Origin: Emiliania huxleyi CCMP1516
Lineage: Eukaryota; Haptophyta; Isochrysidales; Noelaerhabdaceae
NCBI RefSeq assembly: GCF_000372725.1
Contig: NW_005197803.1
Coordinates: 379,724 to 443,723, forward strand
Direction of reading: 5' to 3'
DNA: 64,000 nucleotides
Under the pieces are notes generated by a model that was not told where the DNA came from, ran no database searches, and worked only from the letters and a program-made list of their open reading frames with translations. Both the position numbers and the translations under genes were made by a program. This document shows, in pieces, positions 59,346 to 64,000 of this stretch (within the stretch, counting starts at the first letter, position 1; each line of letters begins with the position of its first letter).

Positions 59346-61325
59346 ATGGCGCCGCGCAATCGTGGCGAGGAGCTGCTGGCGGGTGGCGTAGCGGGCATCG
59401 TGTCTAGGACCGCCATCGCGCCGATCGAGCGGGTCAAGATCCTCGTGCAGACGGGCGCCGGCCGCTCAAGTGCTGGGTACACCGGCCTGGTGCGCGAGAT
59501 GTACCATAACGAGGGGCTGCTCGCCTTCTGGCGCGGCAACACCGCCGGCGTCGTCCGCGTCGTGCCGTACATGAGCGCCACCTTTCTCTGCTACGAGGAG
59601 TACAAGGCTGCGCTGCTCGGCTGCGGCGCGCACAAGCAGCAGGCGGCGCTCGCGGCGGGCTCGCTCGCCGGCGTGACCGCGGTCTGCCTGACGTACCCGC
59701 TCGACCTCGTGCGCGCGGCGATGGCCAAGCCAAGCTCCCCCTCCTTCTCGGACCTGTCCTGGACCTCTCCTGGAACCTTCCTGTAGGCGATGGCCAAGCC
59801 AAGCTCTCCCTCCTTCTCGGACCTGTCCTGGACCTCTCCTGGAACCTTCCTGTAGGCGATGGCCAAGCCAAGCTCGGTCTACACGTCGATGTTCCACGCG
59901 CTGCGCTCCATCCTAGAAGCGGAATCTCTCCCCATCTCTCCCCATCTCTCCCCATATCTCGGGCCCTAGAAGCAGAGTACGGATTCATGTGCCCCAACCA
60001 GCACTCGAGAGGACTCGCATTCAACTGTATTCAGCCGTGTTCCGCTGTATTCCCTGCACTCGCCACCCCCTCGTCCTCACGCGGTGCTCTGAAGACGCTG
60101 CACAGCACCGACTTCCCGCCCTGAGGTTGGCGTACTCAGCGCGTAGGCGCTCCATCTCTGCGGAGCGAGGCGTGGGCGCGCTGTACTCGGGCATCTCGGC
60201 GACGGTGCTCGGTGTCGCACCGTATGCGGGGCTCAAGTTCGCCTCGTACGAGGCGCTCAAGGGGGAGATATGGGGAGATATGGGGAGATATGCCCTAATC
60301 TCTCCGTACGAGGCGCTCGAGATCACCCGAGATCGTTCGAGATCACTCGAGATCGCTCGAGATCACTCGAGATCGCTCGAGATCACTCGAGATCGCTCGA
60401 GATCACCCGAGATCGCTCGAGATCACCCGAGATCGCTCGAGATCACCCAGGCGCTCAAGGGCGTCGTCGGCGCGAGCCTCGGACTCGACGAGTCGCAGCT
60501 ACGCCCGTGGCAGCGCGTGAGCGCCGGCGCGCTGTATCCGCCGTCCGTTAGAGCAGACAGACCGCGGGAGCGGGTGCCGCGGCCAGTGCAGACCTGGCCT
60601 GCGCTGTGACGCGCGCGCGCGCCTCTTCAACGCCTTCTTCACAGCCCGTGTATCCACGCGACGTGAGATGCCGGCAGTACCTGACGTGCTCGCGCCCGAG
60701 TTTGGCGCTGTACCTTAAAGGTGCTACATATGTAGAGAGATATGTAGAGAGAGAGCTTGAGCTGTACACGTGACGCAGGCGCCCTCGGCAGCTGTGCGGG
60801 CGTGCTGGCGCGGGCGAGACACGCCCGAGAGCCGTCCGAGACACTTCTTAGGCGCCCTCGCCGGGCTGCTCGCCCAGACCGCCGTCTACCCGCTGGACGT
60901 GGTGCGGCGGAGGATGCAGATGCACGACGGCAAGACGGCGCTCTACTCCTAGGAAGTGTCTAGGCAGTGTCTAGGAAGTGTCTAGGAAGTGTCTAGGCAA
61001 GACGGCGCTCTACTCCTCCCCGTGGAGCGCCGTCGCGACCATCGCGCGCGAGGAGGGCGTGCGAGGAGGTCTGCTCACCCACGCGCACGGGGCCTTGCGT
61101 TTTGAATGCCGCGCCAGCTCCTGCCCGTGTCTGGCTGTGGAGATGAGGGCTGCCCCCCTTGCCCAACCACTTCGTGGGAGAAGTGCACCTTCCCTTACCT
61201 CGCCCTTAGGCCTCTACCGCGGCCTCTCCCTCAACTGGCTCAAGACGATGCCGAACGTGGCCATCTACATGAGTCTGTACGACATCCTCAAGCTGCAGCT
61301 CAGGGGCAGGCTGACGCACGACTGA
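59346..61325 (+). CDS. Mitochondrial carrier family (SLC25) protein, seven exons
   Basis: Exons 59346-59717, 59856-59902, 60147-60252, 60451-60526, 60852-60929, 60997-61068 and 61210-61325 give 288 residues, all in phase. Three tandem repeats carry the PX(D/E)XX(K/R) signatures: PIERVK (residues about 26-31), PLDLVRAAM and PLDVVRRRMQ. Repeat ends are typical (GLLAFWRGNTAGVVRVVPYM, GVGALYSGISATVLGVAPYA, GGLYRGLSLNWLKTMPNVAI). The inner-membrane carrier resembles the coenzyme A/ADP group (SLC25A42/A16), but substrate cannot be fixed by eye. Introns 1-5 have GC donors and direct repeats across their edges; intron 6 is GT-AG. The start at 59346 (gcATGGCGCC) is the only one that keeps the first helix. 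Confidence 0.92.
59718..59855 (+). repeat. Carrier intron 1: two tandem 69-nt copies
   Basis: gcgatggccaagccaagctc occurs at 59718, 59787 and 59856. Each 69-nt unit ends ctgtag, so removing one or both units by GC-AG splicing restores the same exon. Read-through hits the TAG. Confidence 0.93.
59903..60146 (+). mobile_element. Introner-like element, copy in carrier intron 2
   Basis: gcgctccatc lies at both edges (59903 and 60147). Between them: ctagaagcggaatctctccc, decamer units, a second ctagaagcagagtacggatt, caaccagcactcgagaggac, ctcgtcctcacgcggtgctc, tgaagacgctgcacagcacc, cccgccctgaggttggcgta, ctcagcgcgtag. Its modules match the USP, exonuclease and channel copies. GC-AG splicing gives SMFHALRSISAERGVGALY. 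Confidence 0.9.
60253..60450 (+). repeat. Carrier intron 3: gcgctcaaggg direct repeat and GATC-rich array
   Basis: gcgctcaagg(g) lies at both edges. The inside has three reversed decamers (ggggagatat), a duplicated cgtacgaggcgctcgagatc exon piece and about 13 units of gagatc(a/g)(c/t)tc(g/c). Confidence 0.88.
60930..60996 (+). repeat. Carrier intron 5: 67-nt intron with 21-bp edge repeats
   Basis: gcaagacggcgctctactcc is present at 60930 and 60997. Only about 46 nt of new sequence, four units of aggaagtgtct, lies between. Confidence 0.93.
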
Positions 61326-61519
61326 GGTCTGAGCGGCCGCTCTGTTTGCATGATGACGCTGTCTCGGCGCTTGTGAGTTATGTGTGTGCGTGCGCGCTTC
61401 TTGGAAAAATATCAGCCCAGGGATCTCTCGACAAGCGAGCGCTAGTGCTAGTGAACGCCCAGGCCCCAGCGGGAACCGATATGCCTCACAAGTATTTTAG
61501 CGTAGGCGGTAAGGTAATG

Positions 61520-61765
<246 letters not shown>

Positions 61766-61846
61766 CATCCTCTGCCGGTTCCTCCCGTCGCCTCTTCTTT
61801 GTTCGAATGTTTTTCAATCCATCCTTCACGAAGCCCTCCCATGTAG

Positions 61847-62700
61847 CTAGCGTTCTTTGCGAATGTCTCGAAATGGCCAGCAGGCGCTGTCTGCTCGCGG
61901 CCTGTGCGGGCCGCTCGTCCTCCTCGCCCTTCTTTCGTCCTCCCGTCCCTCCCCTCCACCATGGCCTCCTCGGCACTTCTTTCTCCATCCGCCTCGCCCT
62001 GCCTTTTCGTATCGTGCCGTTCGCCTTCCATCCGGTGACCTCCATGACCGTCCTGACCCGGCTGCTTCAGCTGAAGAGAAGCCAATGGGGCACGGGCCGC
62101 CGCAGACGCTGCTCGACTGGTCCTCAGTGTCGGTCGAGCTGTTGAGGCCGGCGGCGCAGGCAAAGGGGAAGTCCTGGTTGACGGGCAGCAGCGGCAAGTG
62201 GTAGAGGCTTTTGCCGAGGAGGGAGGGGTAGCCCCTGGTCAAATTCCAGTTGCAAGGCTGCACGAAGGTCGGGGCCTGGCAGTACCACGAATCGCTGACG
62301 TTGCAAGCCGCCTGCTTGTCCGTGTCGTGCCTGCGGCAAGCCGCCTCCTTCTCGTCCGATGAAGGCTCGATCGCGCTCTCCGTGAGCGCGCAATCGTCGC
62401 GGTGCTCGAGGCAAGGCGCTTGCTCTGGTTTAGGGTCGCCGTTGTCGAAATTGCCGTAAGCGCACGCCTCCCGGTACACCTAATCAATCACCATATCCCC
62501 CCAAAACGGAAAGATCGGGCACTTCGCTTGCAGGACGGGCACTTGCAGGAAATCAGGCGCACGCTGAGCCCGCCCCCCGCCCCTTCCTCTCCCTCCCCGC
62601 CCGGCGCGCGACGCGTGAAGAGCTCGATCGCGCAGCCGCCGCCGCCCTCCCGCCCTCTGCGCCTCCATCCTGCCCCTCCCGCCCGCACCACGCACGCCCC
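61847..62700 (-). CDS. Cys-rich probably secreted protein, partial model
   Basis: The main minus-strand exon (about 62481-62060) reads VYREACAYGNFDNGDPKPEQ, APCLEHRDDCALTESAIEPS, KQAACNVSDSWYCQAPTFVQ, PCNWNLTRGYPSLLGK, NSSTDTEDQSSSVCGGPCPI with several NxS/T sites, and then degrades into Arg-rich sequence, so a donor lies near 62080-62050. An upstream exon (about 62650-62490) contains ISCKCPSCKRSARSF. Regular cysteines and glycosylation sequons suggest an extracellular domain; CGGPCPIGFSS resembles GCC2/GCC3-type repeats. Neither end is defined. Confidence 0.4.
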
Positions 62701-62789
62701 GCGACCGCCGCTCGATTGGACGCGCACTGGCACCCACCCCAGACCGACTTGCCCCGAAGGAGCCCTCCCTCCGCGCCAAGACCCGCCCC

Positions 62790-63060
62790 GCCTGCGCCGC
62801 TCAGCCGCTCAGCGTCAGCGCCTGAGACGCCAACTCACCCCGCCGCCCCGGCCCCCGCCTGGCGCGCCAGCTCGTCCCGACGGACACACAGCGCCTCGTG
62901 ACACCCTCACGCGCTAGCTCAGCATGCGCTACCACCCCTTCGCCGCGCGCAAGAACCGCCCCGCCTACGCCGGTCAGTGCCTGAGACTTCAACTCACCCC
63001 GCCGCCCCGGCGCCCGGCCCCCACCCCACTCCCTCCATCATCCGCTTCTCAGTCCCACAT
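62790..63060 (+). repeat. Direct repeats around gtcagygcctgagac
   Basis: gtcagcgcctgagacgccaa at 62812 and gtcagtgcctgagacttcaa at 62973, each followed by ctcaccccgccgccccggc. This is a roughly 160-bp tandem duplication upstream of the next gene. Confidence 0.8.
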
Positions 63061-63091
63061 CCGACAATTGCTCGCTCGCCTGCGCAGGGCG

Positions 63092-63585
63092 ATGGGACAC
63101 AAGCATTCGAAAGAGAAGCTTGACGGGGAGGTATCAAGCGTCAAGCAGAACTACAAGTGCTTTTGGCCGTGCAGGTCTTTGAGTTCGACAAATGGGGGAA
63201 GACGCCCGTCGATAAAAAGCTCTCTGACATCCGCGAGACATTGCAGAAACTCTCGGACAAGGTCAAGAAGGCAGGGAAGACCAAGGCCATCCCCTGGGCG
63301 GAGACGGCATAACTCGCAGTACTCGAAGCGCAGTATGCGTTTATCACCAAACATCAGGAGTGGGCATCCGGTGCAAGTGGGCCAGTGGCTCCCGGAACGG
63401 AGACTGCAAAAATTGGCTACAAGTATGCGCTCGTACCCCTCGATAACTGGGTGCGCAAAAACACCTCGGGTCCGGTCGATGACGCCACGCAGTTCCATCC
63501 CGCATCCGCCGGCCCCAAGCTCGTGATTCTCCAACACGAGTCAACGAGCCCGATGCCGACCCTCCGGCCATGCGGTGTCCTCTAG
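63092..63585 (+). pseudogene. Small N-myristoyl-motif gene with frameshift and nonsense codon
   Basis: ATG 63092 begins MGHKHSKEKLDGEVSSVKQN, with Gly2 and Ser6 in an N-myristoylation pattern. The frame must shift near 63150 to give VLLAVQVFEFDKWGKTPVDK, KLSDIRETLQKLSDKVKKAG, a TAA at about 63310, then LAVLEAQYAFITKHQEWASG, KIGYKYALVPLDNWVRKNTS and a stop at 63585. An 18-nt or similar short intron could remove the shift but not the TAA. The amphipathic helices and good composition say this was a gene of about 160 residues. Family not recognised. Confidence 0.5.
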
Positions 63586-64000
63586 GGAGTCCTATGTGCA
63601 CCTGTGTTTGCACGCTCTCCGAGCGACCTGCCTGTGCGCTGGTCTACGAGAGTGGCGGTATGCCGTCCTCCCACATCCTCTCTTGGCTTGTGTCTTGGTT
63701 TGTTTCTTTTTTTGGCGATGAAGTTCTTTTTTGCATTTTGGTCTATGAGAACTATCGAGAGCGGGTTGAGCGGTGCGAGCCGCCTGCAATACGTTGTGTT
63801 TGTTGTTTTGTTGCCCTGCATGGAGGCCCTTTTTCACATAAAAGCACACGCACCCCGGGCGAAATCGCACAGTGACAGTCGGCTGCGAGCGAGAGCCGCG
63901 ACTGTGTTCCACATCACCCGCGCGGAGCACCCGCCTCGCCGCCAGTGTGTCCTTGGTCCTCCGTTGTGTACCGCCCGAACTCCCCTCTGTTGTGTACCGC
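63586..64000. other. Right edge, nothing recognised
   Basis: T-rich stretch at 63700-63730. No supported gene, RNA or repeat before the edge. Confidence 0.4.

Overview
This is a eukaryotic nuclear window, GC-rich and packed with tandem repeats, CA/GT microsatellites and spliced genes. The pervasive decamer satellite TCTCCCCATA, the gene content and the abundant non-canonical introns suggest a haptophyte alga, most like Emiliania (Gephyrocapsa) huxleyi. That assignment is recognition, not a search. Two 100-N runs (32536-32635, 51079-51178) show it is a draft scaffold. Exon joins were worked out by hand from splice motifs, reading frame and family resemblance.

Layout. 1-8.5 kb: an edge ORF, tandem duplications and interstitial CCCTAA repeats, a POPDC-like membrane protein (+), a DUF4326-like fragment (-) and a five-exon gene of unknown family (-). 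8.5-12 kb: a complete nine-exon UDP-sugar pyrophosphorylase (-). 12-13.3 kb: an acidic coiled-coil gene (-). 14.6-20.4 kb: a 5.75-kb uninterrupted ORF (+) fusing sulfotransferase-like, prolyl-4-hydroxylase-like, fucosyltransferase-like and GT4 glycosyltransferase modules. 22 kb: a decayed copia RNase H fragment. 23.9-28.1 kb: a ten-exon EXD1-like DEDDy exonuclease with zinc fingers and an RRM (-). 28.5-29.4 kb: a TIR element. 30-33.3 kb: a CNG/EAG-type channel, its first exon repeated in inverted orientation across a gap. 33.3-37.6 kb: a complete Harbinger-like DNA transposon that appears to sit inside a LINE-type ORF. 39-46.4 kb: a UXT prefoldin, a multi-spanning membrane protein (-), a Myb-like protein and a Pro-rich/RS protein. 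46.5-49.9 kb: a protease-like remnant, a small membrane protein with a frameshift and an NTF2-like protein. 50.3-52.6 kb: a polyproline protein cut by a gap, then a pentapeptide-repeat protein. 54.3-58.5 kb: a truncated Ca2+/H+ antiporter, a START-domain protein and hairpin repeats. 58.7-61.3 kb: a foldback element directly upstream of a complete seven-exon mitochondrial carrier. 61.8-63.6 kb: a Cys-rich gene and a broken small gene.

The most striking system is the introns. Many have GC (sometimes GA or GT) donors and are bounded by direct repeats: the 5' copy starts at the donor and the 3' copy starts just after the acceptor AG. Four unrelated genes carry the same insertion in sense orientation (start CTAGAAGCGGAA, end near GGCGTACTCAGCGCGTAG). 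This is the pattern expected of introner elements, here with TSD-supplied GC donors. The 3' end of the same element has been amplified into a 65-bp satellite. The other theme is glycosylation: nucleotide-sugar synthesis (USP), a hydroxylase-glycosyltransferase fusion and a Ser/Pro-rich candidate substrate lie within about 45 kb. Co-function is inference only.
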